Assembly (NCBI GenBank): GCA_002964805.2 | Contig: PUDQ02000003.1 | Coordinates: 4,588,001 to 4,652,000 of the forward strand | DNA from: Trametes villosa | Lineage: Eukaryota > Basidiomycota > Agaricomycetes > Polyporales > Polyporaceae | Direction: 5' to 3' | Length of the DNA: 64,000 nt | In this document: one piece after another, positions 22,898-33,375 of the stretch | Layout: each line of letters begins with the position of its first letter | How positions within the stretch are numbered: position 1 is the first letter of the stretch | Program-made: the position numbers and the translations under genes | Notes under the pieces: generated by a model | What the model was told of the DNA's origin: nothing | Database searches by the model: none | Seen by the model: only the letters and a program-made list of their open reading frames with translations

Positions 22898-23375
22898 GGT
22901 CGTCCGAGCCGCCAACTTCGGCTGCTGCAATCAGAGCGCAGGCTGTGTAGAGTCGCTGAGATGAAACTTCCAGCAGCAGTATCGTCGCCAAAAGACAGAA
23001 GCTGAACGCTGACAACCTCTGAGATCTGTGAAGCAGACGACGAGCTGGTGGTAGCGGTACAAGTGCGTCTCTTACGTCAATGAAGGCTTTCCGGCTTACG
23101 GTCCGATGTACTAGGATGTACTTCGCAGTCCTATCAATATCCTTAGTTGGCTAATAAGTGACTACAAGGTATCAATGATAGTTGATCAATGGTCGATCAA
23201 TAAGCAGTACCTAAGTAGGTTTGATAAGTATAGCTTGTACGTTTCAATGGATAGATTCTTCCAAGTTCTCCCCGCGCCGTCCTGTGCATTGCCCTCCTTC
23301 TGGCCCAACTCAACTTGCTCGTGCTCTACCGCGTGCTTTTCTTACATACGCCACTCAGTGTTGCCGGGCAGATTC
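22898..23375. promoter_or_regulatory. Shared divergent promoter of F-box genes E and F
   Basis: 478 bp lie between the two start codons. The part near gene F is AT-rich with several TTGATCAAT-like and GATAAGTA repeats (23165-23230). It probably drives both genes. No clear TATA was assigned. Confidence 0.4.
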
Positions 23376-25270
23376 ATGGTCGACGGCCGTGATCATGGGA
23401 CCTTTCCTGCTGGCTCTCCCTTCCTGAAGCTGCCCGAGGAACTCCGGATTGAGGTACTCAGCAATCTCGATGTCAAATCTCTCCTACGCTGCCGTCTAGT
23501 ACGTCCCGAAATCCTTCAATAGCAAACGTCATATCAATGCAGAATGGGTCTAGTTATGTACGGCCCTTCGAGATGTCGTCAAGGAGTCCATGCAGCTCCA
23601 GTACAACATTGAACTCGCCGCGGACGGTCTCGTCGACGGCACCGGCTGCAACCTCCCCGTCGCCGAACGCTACAACCTGCTCCTCGAGCGGCGCAGACGG
23701 TGGCGGCGTCTCGACTGGAAGAAGGTCGACTCCTTATCCGCCCCGGGGTCGTGCCAGGCGTATGAGCTCGTCGACGGAGTGTTCGCCTCGTCGAGGGGGT
23801 TCGGGTTCGTCGGCTCGCGCCACCTCGCGATTACGCGCCTACCGAGCGGGATGGAAGGCGTGCACCAGACGGAGAGGGCGGACATCGGGTTCTCGGCGCG
23901 CGACTTCGCGATGGACCCGTCGCAGGACCTGATCGCGCTGGTGCTCACCGATGGGCCCACGTAGGTCATCGCCCTCAACTGCGCGCGTATGCGAACTAAC
24001 ACAACCGTGTAGGCATCACGTCGGGCTTAACATCGTGGTCCGCCTCCACACCCTGAGCAACAACCGCCCGCACCCGCAGGCCGCCGCGCCCCAGCTCAAC
24101 CTGCCGGTGGGCGAGCACTACGACCGCGCGTTCATCCAGATCGTCGACGATGTCGTCGGCATGTTCTTCTGGATGCACGACCCCGCGCTCGTCATCTGGA
24201 ACTGGCGCACGGGCAAAGTCGTTGTGGTACGCACGTCCATATCGCGCCGCGCCCTACTCGTCTCGCTAACTCCCAAGGCAGAACTGCGTGGAGTCGGGCC
24301 TGCTGAGCGAGGCATACGACTTCGCCTTCCTCTCCAGCCGCGCGTACATGATCACCAACACGACCGGGTCCGGCGCCATCAACATGTACGCATTCAGCGG
24401 CGACCACGACCACGATACCGGCGCACCACCACCCCCGACGAGGGTCGCCCAGCTGCTGTTGCCGCCCGTACAGCTGGGCCAGGCCCCGGTCCGCTTCTAC
24501 ACCCACTCGGCGCCGTTCGTCGCGCGGCCCACGCCTGGCCGCCCGTTCGAGACATCCCCAGAGTGCAGGCTGCACGTCATGGAGCTCATATATGGCGACC
24601 GCACCTCGCGCTTCCATCTTTTCGTGCACAACCGATACCTGCTCTCGTACGTACCGCCAGGCATGGGCTCCGGCGCGTCGTACGAGCCCGTGGTGAAGGA
24701 GTGGACGTCGTGGGGCCCGGATAACACGCGTCTCTGGCCGATCGTGGGCGTTTTCCAGTGGCTGAGGTGCGTCCCAGCGTATAAGCGCGCCGATACAGTG
24801 CTGACTGCTGGGGTTAGGTACGTGCACGGGGAGCGCATGATCCTGCCCGCGATCATCCATGCCGCCCCGCCCACGCCAACGACGGCGACGATGATAATGT
24901 ACGACTTCAACGTGCACCCGAAGCGGCTCGACGACCCGGTCGCGCTCCCCCTGCTGGTGTGGCACGAGAATGCGGTCGTGAACTATGTGACGTCGGAGAG
25001 GTCTGTCGAGGTGGAGACGGTCTTCGAGGCCCCGGTGGTGACGCGCCTGCCGTTCATGATGGTCCGCCGGAACCGCCCGCTGCGCACGCCGGACTACTCG
25101 GGCTTCATGATCGACCACGAGCACTTGGTGGGGATGCGGGTGCGTAGTGTGAGCTCTACCATCTGGATGCTTGTTGGCCGCTGCTGACGCTTCTGCAGGA
25201 CGTGGATTTGGCCGTTGCGGATCTGAACTTGGAAGACAGCAACGTAGACTTGGACGTCTTCACTTTCTGA
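23376..25270 (+). CDS. F-box protein F (paralog of E)
   Basis: Five exons (23376-23498, 23554-23960, 24013-24226, 24282-25139, 25199-25270) encode 557 aa. Exon 1 carries the F-box (LKLPEELRIEVLSNLDVKS). Exon 2 begins LCTALRDVVKES and continues QYNIELAADGLVDG, LLERRRRWRRLDW, a signature block found in many Agaricomycete F-box proteins. Later blocks are VIWNWRTGKVVV, RYVHGERMILPAI and DFNVHPKRL. Intron positions 1-3 and the last intron match gene E, while the intron before YVHG in E is absent here. It is divergent from E over 478 bp, the likely product of an inverted duplication. Role: probable SCF substrate adaptor; substrate unknown. Confidence 0.85.
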
Positions 25271-25701
25271 ATCAAGTCGTCGCCTTTAAAGCAATGTCGG
25301 CTATTGCTCATTACAGGTAAATACCAAGGATGTTATGGCTTTCAGGCTCGTTCTTGCATACCCGTGTTGTGTGAGCACCTCGTTGATATTCTCCTCCGTC
25401 GCGATTGCAGATATTCTAACGCGACACATAGATTCTATATTATATAAATGACATATCTAACTGCTACTGCCCCATCCTCGCACGCAGCACAGATCCCGGC
25501 GTTGCTCGGTGTACTACTACCAGCGTCTACGCCCAACATGACCCCAATCTAGGGGCAGTGACATCATCGGTGGTGGATGGTCGCGCTTGCCCTCTGCGGG
25601 CGGTGATCCCTCTCTGCCTCTTACCACCACCCGACGACCACCCCTACAGCATCTTATTGTCCTTTACATCCACATACAACATCAGAAACGCGCAGAATAC
25701 T

Positions 25702-27304
25702 ATGGCGGACACGTTGATCACCATTCCCGGAGTCACCGCCCAACACATCCTCGGTGAAGCCAACGTCGTCCTCGGTTCAGGCGACCTCAACGTCGTACCC
25801 GTCGCAGGAGGAGACGACCTCACCCTGACTGTCGGAGCGGCCGCGTTTGCACTGAAGAAGGGGATGGAGTTTGGGACGCTGGAGGACGACGTGCGCGCGT
25901 ACGTATTCTCCCCGGAGATCGAAGGTGTACATGGCGGGTGAGTGGCGCGCTATTTCACATTCCAGGCGGTGCGCTGAGACCGTGCAGATATGTGAAGCTC
26001 AGTCTACCGGAGGGCGTGACCGAGGACGGCTCGCGGCTGTCGGCGCTGCAGACGAAGTTCGAGGAGGTCCTGATCGCGCACGGGCTGCTTCAGCCTGCAG
26101 AGGAGTCGAGCGCGCGGCAGAAGATCAAGGACGCGATTCATAAGTAGGGCTTGTGCTTGTATACGTCTCGGACTGGCAAAGCTCATATGAACGATATCCC
26201 CTGCGTGCAGTCAGAGCAGTGAACCCCTTGTGACCATCCCGGCGGCGGTCGCTGCGCAGGTTCTCGGCGAAGAGACGACTGTCCTGTCCGAGGGCACACT
26301 ATCCTTGGTCGTGATTCCGCGGACAGAGGGAGACGCTGTGGAGCCCTTATTGACCTTGACTGTCGGCAAGGCTGCGTTCCCTCTGTACAAGACGACGACG
26401 TTTGGCACGCTCGCAGACGACTCGCGCACATACCTGTTCACCCCCGAAGTCGAGGGCGCCGACAAAGGGTGAGTTCCTGACGGTGTTGCTCCCTGCCATA
26501 GGAGACGCTGATTTCTAACACCGCGTCTCCACTCAGTTTCGTAGCAATAGTACTGCCCGAAGCAGCCGAGCATCCTGGCACCGACCTCGCAGAGCTGCAG
26601 AACACCTTTGAGCTCGCCCTTATCGAGTATGGGCTGCTCAAGGACGGCCTTGAGGCCTCGGCAGACGAGGTCGGTCGGAGTGTGCGCGAAGACTCCGCGC
26701 GCGTCGCTCAGCGCGTCCGCCTGGCGAAAGAGACGTGAGTCCGCCTACCCATCCTCTCTTACCCCGACCGCAAGGCTTACATCTCCGTTCGCCTCTTACT
26801 AGATACCTACAAACCCACCCCCGCACAATCGACCCCGCACACTTCTCCCACACAACGCACAACGTAACCGGTACCAGCGAGTCAAGCACCCAATCGCTCG
26901 CCGACGCCGCGCACTGGGTCTCCGGCGCCGTCACCTCCGCGGCCTCCTCCGCGGGCGCCTGGCTCGCGAGCACCTTCGTGCCGACGCGCCCCGAGGCGAC
27001 CGCGCAGCTCGACGCGGCCGCGCGCGGCGCGTCCGCCGTCGCGCACGGCGTCTCCGCGGGCGCGGGCGAGGTCAAGGACACGCTCAAGGATGCCGCGGGC
27101 GCGGTCGTCGAGAACGATTATGGGGCGGAGGCGCGCGGGGTGGTGGGGGGCGTGGGCCAGAGCGTGGCGAACGTGGGCGCGGTCGCGGGCGATGCGGCGA
27201 CGGTGACGAGTGGCGCGGCGTTGGCGGTTGCGGGGCTGCAGGGCGCGGCGGGGAGGCAGGACGAGGAGCAGCGAGAGGTGGAGGGTAAGCCTGCCGTAGA
27301 GTGA
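25702..27304 (+). CDS. Spartin/senescence-domain protein with duplicated N-terminal domain
   Basis: Five exons (25702-25937, 25988-26143, 26211-26468, 26537-26734, 26803-27304) give a 449-aa frame. Two homologous N-terminal units sit in tandem: ITIPGVTAQHILGEANVVL... (residues ~5-125) and VTIPAAVAAQVLGEETTVL... (~137-255). They are followed by a senescence-type region (THPRTIDPAHFSHTTHNVTG... then Ala/Gly-rich helices to the end). Reading straight on after the first unit gives AAG-TAG, which looks like a stop. The TAG lies inside the donor CATAA|GTAGGG of a 67-nt intron, and splicing joins the units in frame. Fungal spartin-like proteins act at lipid droplets and membranes; that role is from family knowledge. 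Alternatively the first unit alone could be made (131 aa). Confidence 0.75.
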
Positions 27305-27850
27305 GGGGTGTTGATGTGACGGCGGTGGACTTGGATGTTAAAGGTGTATGTATGTACTGACAGTTGGACCGCTGCTGACGTATATAATTGTACAATATTC
27401 GCCCTATAGGGTTACGGTATACCTGTTGCTTGAAGTAGAGCCGCTGTGTCTGATACCCCGCGCCGGCGTCGTCAATGCAGCAGGCTGACTGTGTACCTAG
27501 AGTGGTGGTCTTTACACCAAGCTGTGCGATCCACTCGCGCGCGCGACCAGTACGATAGGCGCGAGCGAACAAGTATAAGGCAATAGGCTAAGGGACTGAC
27601 CAAGGGGGTACACTGCAAATTCTCAATCATGTCACTCCTGAGCACCGTTCAGATGTTTCACGAGATTCACTTGATTGCGGTATGATAGAGACAAAAGCAG
27701 CTAAGCGAGCGTAGACCGGAACTATTAGCCTAGGAGACTTGTAAACCTAATACGATGTAGTATATCGAATGAGGGGACAGGAAAGAGCTTCGGAGGACCT
27801 CCGCCTTTCCTGGATGAGGGAGCAGCCACGTCGCCGCCCGCATGACGCGT
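27305..27850. other. Convergent intergenic stretch
   Basis: About 545 bp between the spartin-like gene (+) and the hydrolase (-). AT-rich parts near 27350-27420 and 27700-27780 fit 3' UTRs. No gene seen. Confidence 0.45.
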
Positions 27851-29084
27851 TTAGACTCCGTGCGCCTTGAGGAAGTCGAAGATGATACCGAACGCCTGGG
27901 GCGCAACCTCGTGGAGGTTGAGGTCGTGGCTGTATGTCGGATTGCGTCAGTACAAGCCTCAGGCGGCGAGAGAAAGTAAGAAGACTAACCCAGCATCAAG
28001 GTTCTCGACGGTCTGAACAGCCTTCGAGTTGGTGAACAGGCCCGCAGTGGTGTTCAGGAGACCGACGCAGTCACCACCGCACGCCGAGACGTCGTAACGA
28101 CCCTGGAGGACGAGGACGGGGGCCTTGACGTGGTCGAACGCGATCGGCGTGTCGAGGAGCGACGGGAGCTCGCCGAGCGCGAACGGCTCGATCTCGAACG
28201 CGTACGTCCAGTCCGCGACCGCACGCTTGAAGCTGCCCGCGAAGTACACGTACGCGAGCGCGAAGCGGTCGGCCGAGACGAGGTACGACGACGCGAGCGC
28301 GCCCCAGCGGAGCGGGTTGAGCGTGCGCGCGACGCGGAGCGCGGCGCCCGCGACGAAGGGCGCGAAGTACTGCACGGTGCCGCTGAAGCCGGTGAGGACG
28401 ACGGCGTCGATCGCGCCGCTCGCCTTCTCGTCGGACGCGGCGGCGACGGAGAGGTAGGAGCCGTAGCTGTGGCCGACGAGCGCGACCTGCGTCGCGTGCA
28501 GCTTCTTGCGCGCGTACTGGGTGAGGCCGCTCAGCACGGCGGACTCGACCTGGAACTGGGCGTCCTTGAGGGGATCGACCCTGCAAAGTACAACGGGTTA
28601 GAACTTGTTGATAGGACGAAGGCAAGATGTACACTTACTTTCCGGACGACGCGACACCGATGCGGTCGTAGCTGAGGACGGAGTAGCCCTTGGCGACGGC
28701 AGCGTCAACGAAGCTGTACTTCTCGCCGCCGATGAAGTTGGGGCGCCAGTAGAGCTTGGACTCGATGATGCCGTGCGTGAGCACGAGCGTCTTGCCGCCG
28801 TTGCCGCAGACGGTCGCGCCGATGTGGTACGTGCTGTCGACCGGGTGGGGCGTCTTGCTCGAAATCGGCAGCGGGTCCGAGGTGGTGTTGACATTGCGCG
28901 AGGTGAGGTTGAACGCGAGCTCGGTCGCGTCCCAGTCGTTGGTGATCGTCGTGTTGATCACGAAGCGCGGCACGCTGACGGAGATCGGGATGGACACCTC
29001 GCGGCACGCGTTATGGGTGGAGGGCACGGCGTGGGCGGTGGCCGCGAGCACGCTGAGCACGGCAGAGGCGATGAAGCTGCGCAT
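27851..29084 (-). CDS. Secreted alpha/beta hydrolase
   Basis: Three exons (29084-28639, 28580-27990, 27929-27851) encode 371 aa. Residues 1-19 form a signal peptide (FIASAVLSVLAATAHA). The catalytic triad is visible: nucleophile Ser187 in GHSYGS, Asp312 in LQGRYD, and His347 in GHDLNLH. The histidine codon region is created only by the last splice, which supports that small final exon. The oxyanion region LVLTHGIIESKLYW lies near residue 97. Two Cys in DVSACGGDC may form a disulfide. Fungal relatives are annotated as lipase- or esterase-like hydrolases, and the substrate cannot be told. Expected location: extracellular or secretory pathway. Confidence 0.87.
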
Positions 29085-30431
29085 CTTGGAGAGCTGGAAG
29101 AGAGCTGGGAAGGAGGAGGGGCGGAGTGGTGCTGCAGGTGCGTCGGTGGACAGTGGCCTGGGGACGACTTTCGCTGGACGTCCCGACGCGACTTAAGTAT
29201 CGCGCCGCCCGCCCCCTGAAGTCTCATCCGTGCGCCGTCACGCATCGAGCTACGAGGCCGTCTACTGGCCGTCTGCGCGGGCGAGCGAGCGAGTGAGTGA
29301 GCGGGCGCATGAGTGATCACGAATTTGACTCGCATGCCGCCACGCGAAGTGAGACAACCGATATTGATGTTGCCTCAGCCTGCGCCATGTGGCATCCGCC
29401 AGATGATGGGTCAGCAAACCTGGCGGGCAGTTTCTAAGCTCCCACTGACTGACATACCTCGCCCGTTTACATTCTTCTTGCGCGACGCTGATGCGCTGCT
29501 GAGCTGTATACTTCTCCCGGATTACAAAGTCTCCCAGACTCTCCCTCGATGAGACACTCCTGGGAGGAATCGTGAAGCCGGTCCCAGAATCATCCTATCC
29601 GTCAGCGGCTGAGAATCAGACGCCGGGTGTAAGGCACCGGCCCTTGGCCGGCGAGGGTGAGTGGGATTGCTCGTCGACGTCACTCCGGTGGGATCTACAA
29701 GTGTATTCAACGCTTCTGCTTCCGTCTTGGTATGTTTTGAGCACTCTTACCGCGGCGTAAGTCCTTCTTATGCCCTCGACATAAGCTCAGTGGAGATATA
29801 ACGACACTCAGGTAGTAAACCGGCGTGTTCAAGTTGAGTGCGACGGAGGTGGCCTCAGAAAGTACAAGGGCATCGATAGCGCCCGATGCCGGACTCACGT
29901 CGATCCTCGTCGATCGAAGGTGGTCACTGCCGCCGCATCTAAGTGGCCGGCAGCCGCGTGGGTCACGGGTATATCGCTGAAATTGTTCCCGACGCGCACG
30001 TTGAAGAAACGCTCCTGGGCGGCCGTCCGAGCACGAGCGGCGGCGGTTTGGAAGCGGGCAGAATGTGGTGAACGTGAGCGCCGTCGCGGGGGGCGCGGCG
30101 ATGGACGAGCGACTCTGCGCTTGGCGTTGCGAGGCCCCGAGGGAGAGCCAGAGCGGGAGGTCCGAGGATGCCGAGTGAGTTGAAGAATGAAGAAGAGATG
30201 TCGATGAAACTCCGGGGCTAGGGGCCCTCCCGAGATGCTCGCCGACTTGCGTCGAGCCAATGGGATACAGTAGAAGTACATGGTATACGTCGTCTCGGGC
30301 TGTCATAGTCGTTACATCTGCGATAGTCGTACACCGGTCATCAGATCCCGCACAGTCCTCCCGGAACACACCAGCCCACGAAAGAGAGGGGGGAAAGCAC
30401 ACCACAAGCGCACGTCAGAGGGCGTCGATCC
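29085..30431. other. Intergenic region with a decayed gene piece
   Basis: 1.35 kb between the hydrolase promoter and the 3' end of the membrane protein. No intact gene is seen. A GC-rich stretch near 29985-30180 resembles the 3' end of the spartin-like gene (listed separately). A minus-strand frame at 29860-29890 reads SPASGAIDALVLSE, close to ASGAIDAVVLTG of the neighbouring hydrolase, possibly a second remnant. Confidence 0.4.
29985..30180 (+). pseudogene. Possible remnant of the spartin-like gene 3' end
   Basis: About 90-190 bp align with 27100-27300 at roughly 70-75% identity by eye. The best part is GGGC.AGA.(C/T)GTGG.GAACGTG(G/A)GCGC(G/C)GTCGCGGG and the following GTTGGCGTTGC-like block. 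Frameshifts prevent translation. GC-rich composition raises the chance of a spurious match. Confidence 0.35.
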
Positions 30432-31669
30432 CTACACGGGGTGCACAGGGGCTGGGGCGGGTGCCAAGCTCCCTACGCTATTGCGTGGGCTGTACGTGTG
30501 TGTGCTCATCGATTGCTCCGTGCTGAACTCGGTGTCGAAGTCCTGCTTGTCCGCGAGCGACGTCGCGATGTGGATCGTAGGCAGCGTCTGCGTCGCGGTG
30601 GACTTCGAGAAGCCGCGGCCCATCACGATGCGCAGGATAAGCATCTGCGGGGACACGCACTGGATATCGCGAACCATGTCAGCCTCTATAGACGCAGCAT
30701 AACGTGCACGGATAGGGGTTGACGCACCGTGAACATGACGTAGATCGAGAGGAACAGGATCGAGACCGGACTGTCCGTGCCGAGCGTGACGACGTAGGGA
30801 ATCCCGAAGAGCGTGTACGGTAGTGCGGCCTCGACGACGAGGGCGACCGCACCCGTGTACTTGCGCGCGACGCGCCGCCCGAGCGTGCGCTCGATCGCAC
30901 GCGCGTGCCAGAGTAGACGCGTGCAGATGAGCATCGAGAGCGTCACGTTCAAGCCGATGACGACCGAGGAGTACGCGAGCGCAACCTGCGCCGCGCGCCC
31001 GAGGAAGAAGTTCGAGTTCGGGAGCCCGGTGAAAACGCAGGTCATGATGCCCAGCGCTGCGGAGGATGTGAGTTGGTACTGACAGGATGGGCACGGACGA
31101 ACGAACGGGCTTACCTGCTGTTCCTAGGTAGAGGAAGGCCGGAAAGACGATGGGTCGCCAGTCTTCCCAAACAACGTAGCAGCGGTAGAGCTGAGGGCTC
31201 CTCGTCAGCCTCAGCCGTGAATGACATTCGCGAGCGATTACTCACCAGAAGCCCGTCACTCATGAGGTTGAGCACTATCGACGCCGCGCTGCCCAATGTC
31301 TGGTACCACACCGCAGCGTGGTCCCCGAGGTACGCCGCTGACCCGCCGGGGTAATCGGCATGCACGATCCACATCTCCTGCCCGAATACGGCCTGCACCG
31401 CGACGTAGATCGTGATCATGAGCAGCAGGCCGGTGCTGAGGTACATGAACAGCCGGAAGCTCTTCGCGTTCCGCGGGTCCTTATTCCGGAGGATGATAGT
31501 CATGCTCGCGAAGTACAGCATGAGCTCAACTCCTATGCATAGCGGAGGGCATAGTTCAGCCAGTGAGTATACACGATGATACGGAGGCAGGCGTACCGTA
31601 GAGCAGGGCGTTGAACGTGTTCCCGACATAGAAGCAGTTTTGGAATACGGCGTTGGGGTCCTGCATCAT
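30432..31669 (-). CDS. Seven-transmembrane protein, uncharacterised
   Basis: Five exons (31669-31597, 31532-31246, 31190-31115, 31056-30728, 30683-30432) encode 338 aa. Seven hydrophobic segments are visible, for example FMYLSTGLLLMITIYVAVQA, a helix ending DGLLLYRCYVVW, PAFLYLGTAALGIMTCVF, and ILFLSIYVMF. The DGLL(L)YRCYVVW block and the short Ser/Thr/Pro-rich C-terminal tail are typical of a large family of Agaricomycete seven-helix membrane proteins of unknown ligand. No signal peptide; the N-terminus is short (about 15 aa). The tail TEQSMSTHTYS could be phosphorylated, but that is inference. A receptor role is plausible and not shown. The acceptor of the last exon (ATAGAG|GCT) is the only one that keeps the frame. 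Confidence 0.8.
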
Positions 31670-32960
31670 GAAGCGGCGGAGGGTGCACGAGAAGCGAAGA
31701 GAAGCACCCGGGCGCGGTACAAGTAGCCCCGGCGACCCAAGCAGCTCATGCGGCTAAGATCTCGCGGGAGGCGGGTAGCATGAGGCGCGGCGTTCTCGAA
31801 GTGCGCGCCTGGAAGGGAGAGATCGACTAGACGGTGCACGGATGGCGGGAACTCCAGCGCGGAAAGATGGGGTGCGTGCTTTGGGTATATCCGCTGGAGC
31901 CATGCGCTATTGAGTAGGAGACCGACGAGCCGGCAGACGGTCAGGGGCGCGCCCGATCATTCGAGGGTGCGTTGGGCAGTCGGTCGTCCTGCTCATATAA
32001 CCGCAAGCAGTTCCTCGTAGACCGTCCATCCATTCTGAGGAAAGGAGAACGGTGTGCGTAGGAGATGCGTCTTGTTGCGAAATCGACCAAGACATCGGCG
32101 GAGTTCGAAAGCGCAGGTCGCAACTCGATCACAAGTATTGTGAGCTGTAGTCCGATCAAGTAGCGCTGATCAGGGTGGGGTAGCCTTTACAAGCTCAGCA
32201 GGTCTAGCAGGAATTCTGGCGATCACGGAAAGTCTCGTGAGTCGTCACGGTAAGAGGAGCATAGAGAGGAGCCGAATCGCGATGGCCTCCCAACCGCTGA
32301 GTTTCCATCGCGGAGGCAAAGCACCAGTACTGTGAACCTGTGAACACCTGACAGGCAAATTCTCCTGGTACACAGCGCAAGTTTCAGACATTTTCACGGC
32401 GTGGAGTTGATTCCATTGGAGGATCCGCGAAGAGATCAGAATGTACGGCCAGATGTAACCGCAGAGTCGTTGGTCGTAGTAGCCCTAGTTTTCTTTTCGT
32501 ATGAGCGCACCTGAGCGCACTGAGGGTGATATGTTATCGCGTGGTAGACCGGAGAGTCAGTCCATAGAAGCACGAGGGTAGACAAGACGAGCGAGACAAG
32601 AATCAGACCCCAGAGGCCCTGGAGGATGATGGTGGTGCGATGATAGCCCGCAGGAAATCTAGGACAATCGCGCAGAGCTGGTTCGTCTGAACTTTAATCC
32701 ACCCAACAGGCGCCCGCGGCTGGTATCGATCCGATCTGACGAGCGCCTAGCTTTCTACAAGTTCGACAACGCTATCGTGTTCAAGCCAGGTGCCGCCAGG
32801 TGTGGAGGGAGACTGTGTATTTGGAGGGTCTCCCCGTCCGAGTAGTCTGAGCACAGTGTGCACAACTAACATCCGTTAGCTGGCACAAAACGCTCAGCCC
32901 ATACCGTTGCACCTCAAAATATTTGATCCGATGAGTCCGTACGGGAGCAGTAGACCATGA
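31670..32960. other. Upstream region of the seven-helix gene, otherwise empty
   Basis: 1.3 kb without a supported gene between the start of the membrane protein and the tRNA. Run AAAA at 32916-32919 may act as the RNA polymerase III terminator (TTTT on the minus strand) about 42 nt past the tRNA. Confidence 0.45.
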
Positions 32961-33070
32961 CGACACCAGTAGGGTTCGAACCTACGCTCTCAGAGAGAAA
33001 CAGATGATACTCTGTTCCTGCCATGCAGGAGGATTCTAATCTGTCGCCTTAACCACTTGGCTATGGTGTC
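32961..33070 (-). tRNA. tRNA-Ser(AGA) with an intron
   Basis: The minus strand folds as a type II tRNA. Acceptor stem GACACCA pairs perfectly with TGGTGTC (33070 end and 32962 end), with discriminator G. The D arm is GCCAAGTGGTTAAGGC. The anticodon stem ACAGA/TCTGT holds the loop TTAGAAT with anticodon AGA. A long variable arm (CTCTC/GAGAG) and the T arm GTAGG-TTCGAAC-CCTAC follow. An intron of about 27 nt sits just after the base 3' of the anticodon, the standard eukaryotic position. The G discriminator and long variable arm are serine identity elements. It decodes UCU (and UCC/UCA after A-to-I editing). Confidence 0.93.
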
Positions 33071-33375
33071 TTATGATCGACCACCAGCACGCTGCCACGG
33101 CCGGCCAGGCGATACCTATACGGCGAGGAAGATGCAAGCGAGAACGACGACGGTGAACCGACGGGTTGAACAGGTGGTATTTTCGGAGACATGTGTAATT
33201 ATACAGCTATTATATACAATACGAGTGCGATGCGGTATTCAAAGCGTGCAAGACGAGCGCAGACAGTAGACGAAAACAATTCAAGAACAGCCATAGAACC
33301 ATATCCCGCCTCTCCTAACTTCAAGCCTCCAAGAGACCTAAAGCAGTCGGGAAGAGACTAGCCTCCACCCACCCA

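Noticed and set aside
25702..26147. Separate 131-aa gene ending at AAG-TAG
   Set aside because: The next unit has no start codon, and a standard 67-nt intron joins both in frame; kept only as a possible retained-intron form.
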